A stretch of DNA of 64,000 bases from Capronia americana (Eukaryota; Ascomycota; Eurotiomycetes; Chaetothyriales; Herpotrichiellaceae), in the NCBI GenBank assembly GCA_016110215.1, contig JADWQD010000013.1, positions 186,001 to 250,000 of the forward strand, given 5' to 3'. Position numbers and translations under genes: made by a program. Positions 39,935 to 51,209 of the stretch are shown here, one piece after another; position 1 is the stretch's first letter, and each line of letters starts with the position of its first letter. The notes beneath the pieces are model-generated. The model saw nothing but the letters and a program-made list of their open reading frames with translations, was not told the origin of the DNA and did no database searches.

Positions 39935-41108
39935 CTATCTCTGCCCGCCTGACTTCAAGCAAACACGACGGTCAGCTTGTTGAAGGAATGGATAGGTTGC
40001 TATGAAACTTAGACCGGGTCTCGTGCGTCGCTCTGCGCCAGCCACGAGTCCTCGCAAACAGGCGACGGCCTGGCGGGCGATCGAGTGGCCCTGCAGGGAT
40101 CGTAGGGGCACCCGATTCGGCAACTGCGGCGAGTTCGTGTCAAAAGTTCTTTTCATGCCAGATGAGCTTCTCCCACTCAGTCCCGCTCTCGGTACTTCCC
40201 TTTCTTACAGATGGTCAGATTGCGGCCGGAGCACCTCTCCAAGCTCGATCTCCTTCCTCAAGCAGCAACTCGACAAGGCTCGATCTGCTGCCACATGATG
40301 CGGTCCAGGCAGAGATTGCTGATCTCACCGTTACTTCTCTGATCGGACTTCGCCTCGGTTGTCTTCAGTATTCTTCGCTCAACGGTCACCCGATCACCAG
40401 GACTCAAGTCCTGGGCACGCAAGAACCGGCATCAGAATGCTCGCATCTCCATGCATTCATGATTTGTTTCTTTTCTTTCTTGCTAGATCAGATGACATAG
40501 CCAGCATGTTTGAGGAAGTCACTTCTCCTAAATGGGTGATTCTCCATAGTTGTCTGGCACATTCTTACTCGCCTACGCTTGTCTTACAGTCGAGGTGAAG
40601 GATAAAGCCGGGGATATGGGGATTGCCCTGGCCGTAATCAAAGTTGAAAGCATCGCGCCACTGTATATGCTCGAGTGTCGTTCAAGTCATCACAGAGCAG
40701 TCACACAGAATCAATAGAGAGCAGAGCGATGTGAAGGCAGTGGATGGCTCCCTCTCCCTTTCTTCTTGCCTCGCCTTGGCTATATGCGCTACGAGGCTGG
40801 CACAACAATTTGGATAGGACTACTAGCAGAGAGCGATCGGCACCCAGAATTCAATGCTTCCTTTGCGTACGAGCGTACTCCATACATTCTGTAGAAATCT
40901 TCATTAGGGCTGGCGCGCTGTCCGTCGGCCTTCCGAGCATTTATCGACGTCATTCGGATGTTGCACTGCGATTGGCCAGAGCTTCGTTCCGGTCTGCATC
41001 AGAAACAAAGCTCCTCCACCCTGCGATAAGTTTTCTGCTTCTACACCACTGTTGCTGCGCGACACGATAATCGTTGACTCCCTACATTTACCTGGCCGTG
41101 TCGCTGCA
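39935..41108. promoter_or_regulatory. Divergent intergenic region, aminopeptidase / IDH1
   Basis: About 1.2 kb between the two start codons. A reverse CCAAT box (attgg at 40971-40975, followed by ccag) sits about 135 bp upstream of the IDH1 ATG, a usual distance for Hap-complex control of respiratory genes. No other gene is recognised. Confidence 0.5.
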
Positions 41109-42517
41109 ATGTCGCTAGCAAGGTCCACTCGAAGCGCTCAGGTGAGGACAAGACCTACACCACTCGACACGCAATAATCTAATGAGCTTTTTCTGCCGCA
41201 GGCGCTGTTCCGAGCTGCTCAGCGGGCAAGCAGGCCAACCACCCTCTCGCCCTTTCTTGCCAGATGTGAGCTGAAAGACGATTTGGACGACATTGTTCAA
41301 TAGCTGACGTATCTCTTTCCGTCCAGCTTACGCTACCGTCGAATCCGACATCTTCAAGCCGACAAAATATGGTGGAAAATATACTGTGACTTTGATTCCT
41401 GGTACGATATACCCCCAAGCTCTCGCAGCGCCTGTTGCAGCAGTGGACTTACTCGGCGGGAACCACCGCAGGTGACGGTATCGGTGCCGAGGTTGCCGAG
41501 GCAGTAAAGACGATATTCAAGGCCGACAACGTCCCCATTGAGTGGGAGCAGGTCGACGTATCAGGTGTGGATACTGGGGATAAGCACTCAGAAGACCTCT
41601 TCAAGGAGTCAATATCGTCTCTCCGAAGGAACAAGCTCGGTCTGAAAGGAATCTTACACACCCCCATCGAACGATCTGGTCACCAGTCCTTCAATGTCGC
41701 CCTACGACAGGAACTCGATATCTACGCTTCTGTGGTTTTGATCAAGAACATCCCCGGACTGGTGACTCGGCACAAGAACGTGGATCTCTGCATTGTTCGT
41801 GAAAACACCGAAGGCGAGTACTCTGGTCTAGAGCACCAGTCTGTGCAAGGTGTTGTCGAGTCCTTGAAAATCATTACCCGAGCCAAGTCCGAGCGGATTG
41901 CCAAGTTCGCTTTCTCTTTTGCGCTGGCGAACAACAGGAAGAAGGTCACCTGCATCCACAAGGCGAACATCATGAAACTAGCAGACGGTCTGTTCCGGAA
42001 CACGGTCAAGAAGATTGGCGAGGACTACCCGACTTTGGAGGTCAACGACATGATTGTGGACAACGCGTCCATGCAAGCTGTGTCAAGACCGCAACAGTTC
42101 GACGTGATGGTCATGCCCAATCTCTACGGTGGTATTTTGACAAACATTACTGCTGCCCTGGTTGGCGGACCTGGCGTGGTTCCTGGTTGCAACATGGGTC
42201 GTGAAGTTGCGGTCTTCGAGCCCGGGTGCAGACACGTCGGTTTGGATATTCAGGGCAAAGATCAAGCCAACCCTACGGCTCTCCTTCTCTCCGGTACCAT
42301 GCTTCTCAGGCATCTGGGCCTGGATGACCATGCGAACCGCATTTCCCGGGCCGTGTACGATGTGATCGCTGATGGGTAAGTCGAGAGCAGCTGCGACTAC
42401 AATTTTCATCCACTGACTTGCCGTTCCAGAAAGGTACGGACTCGCGATATGGGCGGAAACGCGACGACACATGAATTCACCAGGACCATTCTGGATAAGA
42501 TGGAAGCTGAACTGTAG
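41109..42517 (+). CDS. idh1: Isocitrate dehydrogenase [NAD] subunit 1, mitochondrial
   Basis: Regulatory subunit of the TCA-cycle enzyme that oxidises isocitrate to 2-oxoglutarate with NAD in the matrix. Five exons (41109-41141, 41202-41265, 41327-41401, 41472-42375, 42430-42517) encode 387 aa, the usual length. All four introns keep phase, and the first three fall in or just after the presequence MSLARSTRSAQALFRAAQRASR. The mature part starts near YATVESDIFKPTKYGG. Signature segments are TLIPGDGIGAEV, RENTEGEYSGLEHQ, the NAD/Mg region NLYGGILTNITAALVGGPGVVPG and the end KVRTRDMGGNATTHEFT. It follows a divergent promoter with a CCAAT box and is followed closely by dolichol kinase on the same strand. 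Confidence 0.96.
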
Positions 42518-42959
42518 GACTTTTGGACGGAGCGGGGATAGCGAGTGCAATGGTGGCTTTGCAGTATCTGTATGTTTTGATAAGCATGGATTGAACATTA
42601 GAATTGTTATCTGTAAATGCAAACCGCGTCCTGACTAGAGGTTGACCTGAGTCCGTAAGCGGCATCATTGGTACATGACTGTAGCGGGTGGTGCTAGGCA
42701 TTACGTCGTCACTCGGCACGGATTGTGGGATTCAGAAGACCCGACCAAACTTGAAGCGGCATCCGCAGCTCACAGGACCTGCGTTGCATGTGAATCTGCT
42801 CAGTCTCTCCCAACAAAACCATCCGGTCATGCTGCACCAGTATGGCACCTGAGCTTGCAGTATTTGCAATACCACCCCTTGACTACGCTGATCCGCCATG
42901 AACGAACTCTCTCTATAGACTGCGACGACTCCCCCCCACGTTTCCGGGTCTGGTCTCCG

Positions 42960-45656
42960 ATGACTTTCCTGAAGCCGGCGAAGACTGACAGCGGTCGATC
43001 CAGCTCTCAGGAAATCCACGACCAGCATAATCTGACATTGTCACGCACACCCCGACCATACCATCTAAGAGGGGACAGCCTCACGACAGCTCAGCCATGG
43101 TTGAGTGCCGGTGGCTCGAATTCGGTCGCTAATGGATTCGTTCCGTCACCTCGCCCGAGTCGTTCAGAGTCCAGTGACAGCGGGACAGAGGCGGATGATG
43201 AGAAGGGTCCTTTTCTCAAAGGTCTTCCTGCACCGGCCCTGCGTCTGCACAAGGGTCTTCGAGGAAGCACACCAGCAAACCTCACCCCGGCCGCGAGCCC
43301 GCCGTCCACACCTCCGGCCTTTGTGGATGGGGAAGAGCCTCGATTTTTTGAGCCACCAGAGAAAAATGAAAAGAAGTCACACGCAACGAGAAGACAGGTG
43401 AGAGACTATCAAACTTATAAGGACCGGAAACGACGCGAGATTGTCAGACGGTGCACCGAGACCATCTTGCTCTGCGGAATCGGCGTCATCGTGTGGAAGA
43501 GCAGAACAGGCTCGACAGGTCTGAAGGATTGGCTGAACGAGATTGCGGCTTTCCTTTTAATCCCCCCTCTCGTCTACTTGCTGTACCCTCTCCGGCTCAC
43601 CCTTCGTGCGCTGGCATCGGGGAAGACCTTGGTTCAGGCACTACGACTGGGATTTCATATCCCATCCCGGTTTGACCCAGGGCCTCTTTTATACCCCGTG
43701 TGGCTCCCATGGATGGTTGCCATTTCACTATTCCACCACAGTCCTTCTTTTCTCCCTGCCGCCATTGTTTGCGGTCTTTCCTCCATACCACGATTAGCCA
43801 CAACAACACCACAAGCCCCGGCGGTCGGGGAGTATATACACTGGATATTTTCGGTTTTGCCACTCCACGCCTCGAACTCGAGCCTATTTTTTACCTCGAC
43901 CAAACCACTGCCGTTAAGGATTGGTCGGTCTCTAACGCAGGAAGACCTGGTTCTGCTATTTCCACTGCACCACGCGTTAATGTCGATGCTTGGCTACCTC
44001 ACCACGTCCAGCTTGGAAATCTCGGAGTTACAGCTACTGTCGTCAGCACTGCTTAACCTGTATCTCTTTGCGGGGACCCCGCAAGCTGAAATCCTAAAGG
44101 CGATGATATGGCTCGGCGGTTTGTGCATATTCATCACTTGCAAGAATGTGTTAATGTGGGAAGTTGTGTTGGCAAGGGTGCCAACCTGGAGGCTTCTGAG
44201 AATAAGACGAAATCGAGGCTTGGTGTCACAAATCGATCAAACCATATGTACTTTCCTCGTCAGAGGGAGGTTTCGTCACGTCGATCCCGACGAATCGGAC
44301 TCTGATGACGATGTACAGCCTTTGAAGAGCATCCCGAGACTGCGTCCTCGATTGAAGCTGCAACTCAATGGAAGGGCTTTCTCTGCAATGGGCCCTGTTG
44401 AAGAGCCGAAGTCTGCGTTTGAAGCGACAATCACAAAGGCTCTTTCAATAGATATGGCGAGGATATCAGCGCCACTTCGCAGGAATACTTTCGCAGCTTT
44501 CGATCAGGGCAACCGCAAAGAGGACGCCGTCACTTTGAAGAAGGCAAAGCTAGCTCCCAGTGGGCCCTCTGCAGCGTTCTTGTCGTTCAGCGTGGAACAA
44601 GCTCGAGTCCGGAAGTATGCATATGCGGCAGTTGCTTACTTCTTCGTTGCTGCCATAATTCTGGGCCCGGTCCGGCTCTATGTGGCCACACGGGCTTTGT
44701 CTAACCATGAGCCGATCGGGTGGGCACTCGGCTATTTGCTTGGAAATCTACCCACAGTCCGATTTTGGGTAGTCAGCAACAACTTGGAGCGCTGGATCAG
44801 CCTTCCAGCTCGACAGACGGAGTCCGCTTTGGCCTTCCAGGACGGAGCCGTTGAATACATTCGACAAAATACCCTTGGACCCGCTAATACACGTCTCGCC
44901 ATATGCGCCTACTGCGTGGTAGTCCTAGGGACTGGAATCGCGGCTGTCCTGCGACTCACATCTGTCGTCGAGGTTGATACCAGGCGCAAGGTCTTTCATG
45001 GCATCATGGTGGCCATGCTCCTCCCCACGATCTATGTGGACCCGTGTTTTATCGCATTGGCCCTCAGTCTGATCCTGGCAATATTCTTACTGCTCGATCT
45101 GTTCCGAGCGTCACAACTCCCACCAATCTCGAAACCTCTGACCGTCTTTCTGGCTCCTTATGTGGACGGACGGGATCATCGAGGCCCAGTGATTGTGTCA
45201 CATATTTTCTTATTGATCGGGTGCGCGATCCCTTTGTGGCTTTCGCTTGCTGCGGCGCCGCGCGGCGGTGATGCGCCATGGACTGGCTGGGATACACCAG
45301 TTCGAGACTTGAGCATGGTCAGCGGCGTTATTTGTGTGGGCATGGGTGATGCAGCAGCAAGCCTAATAGGCCGGCGTTATGGGAAGACAAAATGGTACTG
45401 GGTAGGCGGGAAAAGCTTGGAAGGAAGCCTCGCATTTGCATTTGCGGTCACTTGTGGTCTGGTAGCGAGTTGGGCCTGGCTCAGGCTCGGAGGATGGGCG
45501 TCATGGCATGATGGGAACACGATCGGGTCAATCTTGGGGAAATGCCTGATCGCAGGGACAGGAGCGAGTCTTCTAGAGAGTACATTGACCGCTGCAAACG
45601 ACAACGTGGTGGTTCCAGTGGGACTGTGGTTGTTGGTACGGGGATTGGAGATCTGA
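42960..45656 (+). CDS. sec59: Dolichol kinase (Sec59 family)
   Basis: ER membrane enzyme that makes dolichyl phosphate with CTP, feeding N-glycosylation, GPI anchors and mannosylation. Single exon, 898 aa from the chosen ATG. The first 150 residues are Ser/Pro-rich and polar; a basic stretch RRQVRDYQTYKDRKRREIVRR precedes the first membrane helix. Many hydrophobic segments follow. The C-terminal catalytic part has RRKVFHGIMVAMLLP, LDLFRASQLPP, the CTP-binding-type GVICVGMGDAAASLIGRRYG, and KSLEGSLAF. An in-frame ATG at 42675 would add 95 residues, but that part lies in the IDH1 3' region and does not look conserved. Only about 440 bp separate the IDH1 stop from this start, so transcripts may overlap. 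Confidence 0.92.
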   Translation: MTFLKPAKTDSGRSSSQEIHDQHNLTLSRTPRPYHLRGDSLTTAQPWLSAGGSNSVANGFVPSPRPSRSESSDSGTEADDEKGPFLKGLPAPALRLHKGLRGSTPANLTPAASPPSTPPAFVDGEEPRFFEPPEKNEKKSHATRRQVRDYQTYKDRKRREIVRRCTETILLCGIGVIVWKSRTGSTGLKDWLNEIAAFLLIPPLVYLLYPLRLTLRALASGKTLVQALRLGFHIPSRFDPGPLLYPVWLPWMVAISLFHHSPSFLPAAIVCGLSSIPRLATTTPQAPAVGEYIHWIFSVLPLHASNSSLFFTSTKPLPLRIGRSLTQEDLVLLFPLHHALMSMLGYLTTSSLEISELQLLSSALLNLYLFAGTPQAEILKAMIWLGGLCIFITCKNVLMWEVVLARVPTWRLLRIRRNRGLVSQIDQTICTFLVRGRFRHVDPDESDSDDDVQPLKSIPRLRPRLKLQLNGRAFSAMGPVEEPKSAFEATITKALSIDMARISAPLRRNTFAAFDQGNRKEDAVTLKKAKLAPSGPSAAFLSFSVEQARVRKYAYAAVAYFFVAAIILGPVRLYVATRALSNHEPIGWALGYLLGNLPTVRFWVVSNNLERWISLPARQTESALAFQDGAVEYIRQNTLGPANTRLAICAYCVVVLGTGIAAVLRLTSVVEVDTRRKVFHGIMVAMLLPTIYVDPCFIALALSLILAIFLLLDLFRASQLPPISKPLTVFLAPYVDGRDHRGPVIVSHIFLLIGCAIPLWLSLAAAPRGGDAPWTGWDTPVRDLSMVSGVICVGMGDAAASLIGRRYGKTKWYWVGGKSLEGSLAFAFAVTCGLVASWAWLRLGGWASWHDGNTIGSILGKCLIAGTGASLLESTLTAANDNVVVPVGLWLLVRGLEI

Positions 45657-46848
45657 TCCGGCGGTATCCGCCACCTCGTCATCATAGACCTTGCTCGAGT
45701 GAACTGATACCCTTTTCGTCTCGAAACCACGAGTACTGTTGCGTGACCTTGAATCGCAGCCACGGCTCACTTGGAATCCCGAAGTCCATGATCTTGGCTA
45801 TTTTCACCTGGACCCTACGTCACATAGACAGACCTGCAGACACGAGGTAGTAGTAGGAGCGCTGGAAGATAGAGCAGCTCCGGCAGAGGAATCCATTTGG
45901 CAGTGATAAGCGTTCGGTGCATGCCGTGAATGCACGAGAGTCTCAGATGGGCGCGGTGGAAATAGCGTTCATTCGTTGAGGGCCCAGAGAGTCCATGAAA
46001 TCCGGGGACAGACGCACTGGCCGACAGGCAGACAGTGGGCGGTTGATTGCACATCTGAGAGCCAACTGAGGCGAAGCTGTTGAGCTGCTGATTGTCGCTG
46101 CCACGTGACCCTTATCTCTCACCAGGTCACACGTACATCCGTGCCTCCCTCCCACACCCCCAAAGGCCGTGGAAAGACACACCACGCATCTGCACGTCCG
46201 CAGTCCGTCGCGCTTGAAGTGCAGTGAATGACTAGACTGACTGCATGACTAACTTCACTCTCTGACTCTCTGCCGTCCTCCTGTCTACCTGTCCCTCAGA
46301 CCATTTATTGTTATCTTTAATTTTGGATTTCCATTCGTCGCATCACTGTCTTTGTGCGTGCTGCGGCTGTTGCTCACCAACTTGAACGGGCTAAGAGTCG
46401 CTGCAGTGCGTCACTCGTTCTGTCCAACCACACCCTGAACCCCCCAGGCTTGCGCCCGACGAGCACGACCTCCCACAACCGCATCTCACAACCCAACCAC
46501 CGCACCCGCCAAATCACTTGAATACAATCCTTTCAACCCCACACAGTTTGTCGAAATTCAGTGAAGTTGAGTTGCACGGAAGCCCCGAAGCACGCCGCCC
46601 GCCGTCCTATTGCGCCATCTCCACACTCCCATTCGGCCTGTCGCCTGCTACCTGCTGCTGCTACCTGCTGCCTCAACTATCCGTGAACCTGTCATTCCTG
46701 CCTTGACCCCATCTCAAGCAATCCATGGGCCACGCCACTTCGTTGAGTCCTCCACCTCAACCCAGCAGGTAACCCTCACGTCACCTCGCCTCAACATCCC
46801 CGACCGGCGTTATCGACCGAAGTAGGCGGAGGAGGTGAAGGGAAGAAA
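45657..46848. other. Spacer and long C-rich leader of ATG1
   Basis: About 1.2 kb. The last 450 bp are rich in C and CA on the coding strand, typical of a long fungal 5' UTR. A 15-codon upstream open frame occurs at 46725-46772. No other gene is seen. Confidence 0.45.
46725..46772 (+). other. Upstream open reading frame in the ATG1 leader
   Basis: ATG at 46725 in the context atccATGG, 15 sense codons and TAA, ending 76 nt before the ATG1 start. If the transcript includes it, it could dampen translation of ATG1. Whether it lies in the mature mRNA is not known; the sequence gtaacc at its end could also be a splice donor. Confidence 0.4.
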
Positions 46849-49800
46849 ATGGCGTCCACAACCTCACAGTCGTCCACCTCGAGGAGGTCAAAGGACTCGG
46901 AGCGGATAGGCAGTTTCCAGCGCCATGAAGAGATCGGTCGAGGCAGCTTTGCAACAGTCTACAAGGCCATCCACACGGTGAGCCACGGCGTGCCACAATT
47001 GCTCGAGGACGCACTGACAGCTTTACAGAGCACATCCGGCACGCAGAGCATCGTGGCCATCAAATCCGTCAACATGTCCAAGTTGAACAAGAAACTCAAG
47101 GACAACCTGACGTCGGAGATTTCCATCCTCAAAGGCCTGCATCATCCTCACATTGTCGCCCTGATCGATTGCAAGGAATCGAGCTCGCACATCCACCTGA
47201 TCATGGAGTATGTTGCTCTCGGGGATTTGTCACACTTCATCAAGAGACGAAACGAGATCAAGGACAGTGACCTGGTGGGCAATATGATGGTCAAGTATCC
47301 CAACCCAAGATATGGCGGTCTTCACGAGGTGGTTGTCCGGCATTTCTTAAAGCAGCTCGCTAGTGCTTTGCAATTCCTCCGTGCTAGGAACCTCATCCAC
47401 CGAGACGTCAAGCCGCAAAACCTTCTGCTCAACCCGTCGCCCGAGTACTTCCAGAAGCACAAGCCGAACCCCATGCCCTACAAGGTTGGCGACGACTCGC
47501 TAGACCCGGTCACCGGCATCAAATCGCTTCCTATGCTCAAGATTGCAGACTTTGGCTTTGCTCGATCACTGCCTTCGACCGCCCTTGCTGAGACCCTGTG
47601 TGGTTCGCCCCTGTACATGGCACCCGAGATCCTGCGGTACGAGAAATACGGCGCAAAAGCCGATCTCTGGTCCGTCGGAACCGTGCTGTTTGAGATGATG
47701 ACTGCCCGGCCGCCGTTTCGAGCTTCAAACCATGTCGAATTGCTTCGGAAAATCGAGAAGAGCGAGGACAAGATCAAGTTTGGAGACGAATACATCATCT
47801 CGGAGGAAATGAAAAAGCTCATTCGATTGCTCCTTAAGAGGGATCCGGAAGAGCGGATGACATTTCCTGATTTCTTCAGCAACGAGGTTGTGTCAGGCCC
47901 TATCCCAGGTCTGCACCCCGAGGACGTGCCTCCAGAGCCCGCACACTTTGAAAGCGGCCGACGGCGTAACAGCCGAACAGATCCTGTCGGTTTGGCTCGG
48001 CCCGGCTCGAGAAAAGAGCCAGAAAGTCCCTATCTCGATTCCTCAAAGACCGTGTCGGAAGACAATGTATCAAGACGTTATTCGACAAGTCGACGATCCT
48101 CTGGCCCACGGGAACCCGTTGCAACGCAAAGAGTCGCCATCGACGAGCTGCAGGCGGCCCTTGAGTCTACTTCAGGTCCTGCAGAGGCTCGTCCTGCTCT
48201 ACATCCCCACGCCACCGCTCCCGGGAGGCAAGAATTGTTGGCTCGGCCGTCGTCAACTCCAATGGCTCGTCAGACCAGCGCTGGCTCGCACAAGCTGCCG
48301 CCTTCGTCATTGCGCGATCAAGTTTATAACGCATCTCAGGAAGCGGCCCGGCGTAAACTGCAGGAAGAGACAGAGAGAGAACGAGTCGCTCAAGATATTG
48401 CGTTCGAGCGCGACTACGTACTCGTGGAAAAGAAGGCTGTAGAGGTCAACGCCTTGGCTGACGAGCTGGAGGCCAGTCCTCGACTGAACAGAAACTTGCA
48501 GGCGGCCATGTCTCCGAAGTCCGGGGCTATGGTCCGCCGAGCTACGACGCAAGGTGCACCTGGCTCCGCCACCGGTGCACAAACCAGTGCTTCTCGGGCG
48601 GTTCAGATCGCATCAGGGAGGAGACCAGACACAATGCACCAGCGTCAGAACTCGTACGAGAGACGCTATGGTCCAAGCCCCGGATCGGCGACTTCTGCGA
48701 TCTCAAAAGCCTTGAATATGGCAAGCGGCCGGCTTTTCGGCGTGGGATTTTCTCCTCCGGTCAACTTGATGCGCGGTGGGAAATCTCCTCCGATTACGTA
48801 CAGTCCGTTCCCGACGTATCCCGGAGCGCAGAGCAGTCTGATCGTGGTTGCTGACTCTAAAGGAGCACCAGCTGGTGATGAAGATAGCAGATTCGTCCAG
48901 ACTGTTGAAGAAATTGCGACCAGGAGTGATGTTGTCTACGGGTTTGCCGAAGTCAAGTACAAGCAACTGATTCCCGCCGGCCCGTCTCAACCAGGTCTGG
49001 GCTTGCGCAATGCCTCTGGCGATAACGTTGCTGATGGACCGTTCGCGGCTCCCAGCGAAGACCTCACCATCGAGGCGACCGTCATTGTGGCAGAGGAGGC
49101 ACTCGTCCTATATGTCAAAGCGCTAGCACTACTCGCTAAGGGCATGGATACTGCAGCACGCTGGTGGGCTCGCAAGAATCGTGGCGATGCGCCTGGCGAT
49201 GCCACATATCGATCTAGCACGAATTCCGCGGCCACGGGGCAAAGAATGAACAACGTCGTGCAATGGGTTCGAAGTCGCTTTAACGAAGTTCTTGAAAAGG
49301 CAGATCTTGTCCGCCTCAAGCTCATTGACAGCCAGCGGCGACTCCCCGAAGACCACCCCAGTCATCCGAACAACATCTCATCAACTACCGCCTCTAGCGC
49401 GGGATTGGGCACTTCTGCGGACCACGTCGTGGTGAGCTCGGGCATTACTGCGGAGAAGCTGATGTATGACCGAGCGCTCGAGATGAGTCGAGCGGCGGCG
49501 ATCAATGAATTAACGAATGAAGACTTGGCCGGGTGTGAAATATCGTACGTCACGGCGATTCGCATGTTGGAGGCTGTTTTGGAGAGTGACGATGACAATC
49601 TGTCAAGGCAAGGCAGTGGCACAAGCGACCAGGATGAGAAGGAGGATCTGGCTCCGATCAATGGTCTGGAGGCCGAAGACAGGAGAACTGTTAAGAATCG
49701 TAAGTCTCGCGGCATCTGTTGTGACCAAGGGCTCAGAGGGCTAACGCATTTGCAGTGGTCGCCAGTATCCGGCAACGACTGACGATCATCCGGAAGAAGC

Positions 49801-49925
49801 TGCAGGTGATTCAGAAGCGGGCCTCAGCACCTGCCATCGCGTCGCCGAGCAGAGCTTCTCCACCTGTCTCTCACCGAAGCAGTACCCCTTCGACTGCTGT
49901 CGCTGCTACGCCACCACGGGCATGA
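46849..49925 (+). CDS. atg1: Autophagy-initiating Ser/Thr kinase Atg1 (ULK family)
   Basis: Kinase that starts autophagosome formation with Atg13 and Atg17. Three exons (46849-46977, 47029-49699, 49756-49925) give about 989 aa. The first intron, 46978-47028, is 51 nt with gtgagc, an actgac branch and tttacag; it is in frame and lacks a stop, so automatic translation would insert 17 residues between beta strands 2 and 3 of the kinase. Splicing gives KAIHTSTSGTQSIVAIKSVN, as the family expects. The kinase has GRGSFATVY, HRDVKPQN (Asp169), DFGFA (Asp217) and LCGSPLYMAPEI. A disordered Ser-rich middle follows. The C-terminal MIT-type helical region binds Atg13; after the second intron it ends NLVASIRQRLTIIRKKL. 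Very confident. Confidence 0.96.
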
Positions 49926-51209
49926 CTTATCAAATGAACGACGACATGATGAATATACGTCTTGGGAGGATTAGTCCAAATCACGTGCACTGCATGGGCC
50001 TCAGCTGGCGTTTTGCAGCCAGCACGCGGCGTATATCGGCGTACATTCCAACTTCTCGGCCAGAAGACTCTGTCCGCATCTCGAGTGGACAGGATTTCGG
50101 CATGTAATTACTCTATACCATTCTGTTTTGTGTTTTTCTGAGGTGAAATGGGTTCAAGAAAGGCGGTGGATCTGTACAGAGGCTGCAGTTGACCAAAGGC
50201 GGCACATTACGGCGTCTATTTTTGAGGACAGCGACGTGGCCTGTGAGATGGTCACAGTTTCCATCACACTACATCGTAAGAGACGGCCGTGCTACACAGA
50301 ATGTTTTTGGAACAGTGGAATGATACCCGCTCGTGGCAGCAAGGTCATGAAGGGGCTGGGCTATGGGTTCTTTGCGGAGCTGGCGCCACGGTCTGGGGAG
50401 GTTACAGGGCGTTATCGGTGGTGAACAGAGCGAGGTTTTATCGGGGACGGGAAGGTGTTGATCTTGTGGGCATGAAGGTTGGCGTCCATACTCTCCTCAC
50501 CGGCGGCCTCAGGTATGGGAAGGAGACGCTAGCATGAGCATAAGTGTCTGGTTGTTCATTTTCCAGCCGACACGAGGCCATGGTGCTATTCATCCCCTTG
50601 GCATAATCTGAACAGGTCACTCCGTACTAGCAGCTTTACAGTGAGCGCCCGCCGCCTACAACCTGCATTGCATGAGTTGGCGCTGAAGTTCCAGTCGACG
50701 AACCCAACGATACCTACGTGCCCACTTAGACTGTGTACAAATGTTTGTACTGCGATAGGTAGACGCCGGAGATGAGAGATGGTGACCGCATAGGCAACAG
50801 GCTGAACGGGACTGGGTACGAGATTCAGCCGTGTACAGGAGCCTTGTTCCAACGAGTGGCGTGAGATGCCGGCGAGGCTGGTATTCGTGGTGGTGCTACC
50901 GTTGTCACCCTTGTTACGCTGGTGGCTCGACTCGGATGAAGCCCGCCGCGCCAAGAGATCAGCATGCGAGATGCAGCGGTGGCCAATCACAGGCTTGTCG
51001 TACCTGACGGCCGTCATTGGGATTTATTTTTCGGGAAACGCCCCCAACGCTGCGCAGTTGAGTCCTCGGATCGTAATGCTTGGTTGCCACGCCACAGGCA
51101 CGCTCACGCTCTTTTAGATCTGAATCTTTCCAGTTGTTTGTACTTCCCCTCCCACTGTGTACCCTTCAACCCCGGCAAATTATCTCGCCAGCCCACGACC
51201 TGCGCAATC
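49926..51209. promoter_or_regulatory. Intergenic region and CYP51 promoter with two CCAAT boxes
   Basis: About 1.3 kb. A forward CCAAT (50983-50987, ggccaatcac) and a reverse one (51016-51020, cattgg) lie about 190-225 bp before the CYP51 ATG. CCAAT-complex control of cyp51 is known in aspergilli. No clear SREBP site was found by eye. Open frames elsewhere in the region are unconvincing. Confidence 0.5.

Noticed and set aside
40002..40598. Overlapping short frames in the aminopeptidase/IDH1 spacer
   Set aside because: Different frames overlap each other without a consistent coding signal; more likely promoter and leader DNA.
42675..42959. N-terminal extension of dolichol kinase
   Set aside because: In frame and begins with ATG, but lies in the IDH1 3' region, has Cys/His-rich unconserved sequence, and a better start exists at 42960.
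46978..47028. A lineage-specific 17-residue insert in the Atg1 kinase
   Set aside because: The insert has full splice signals and its removal restores the family sequence, so it is treated as an intron.
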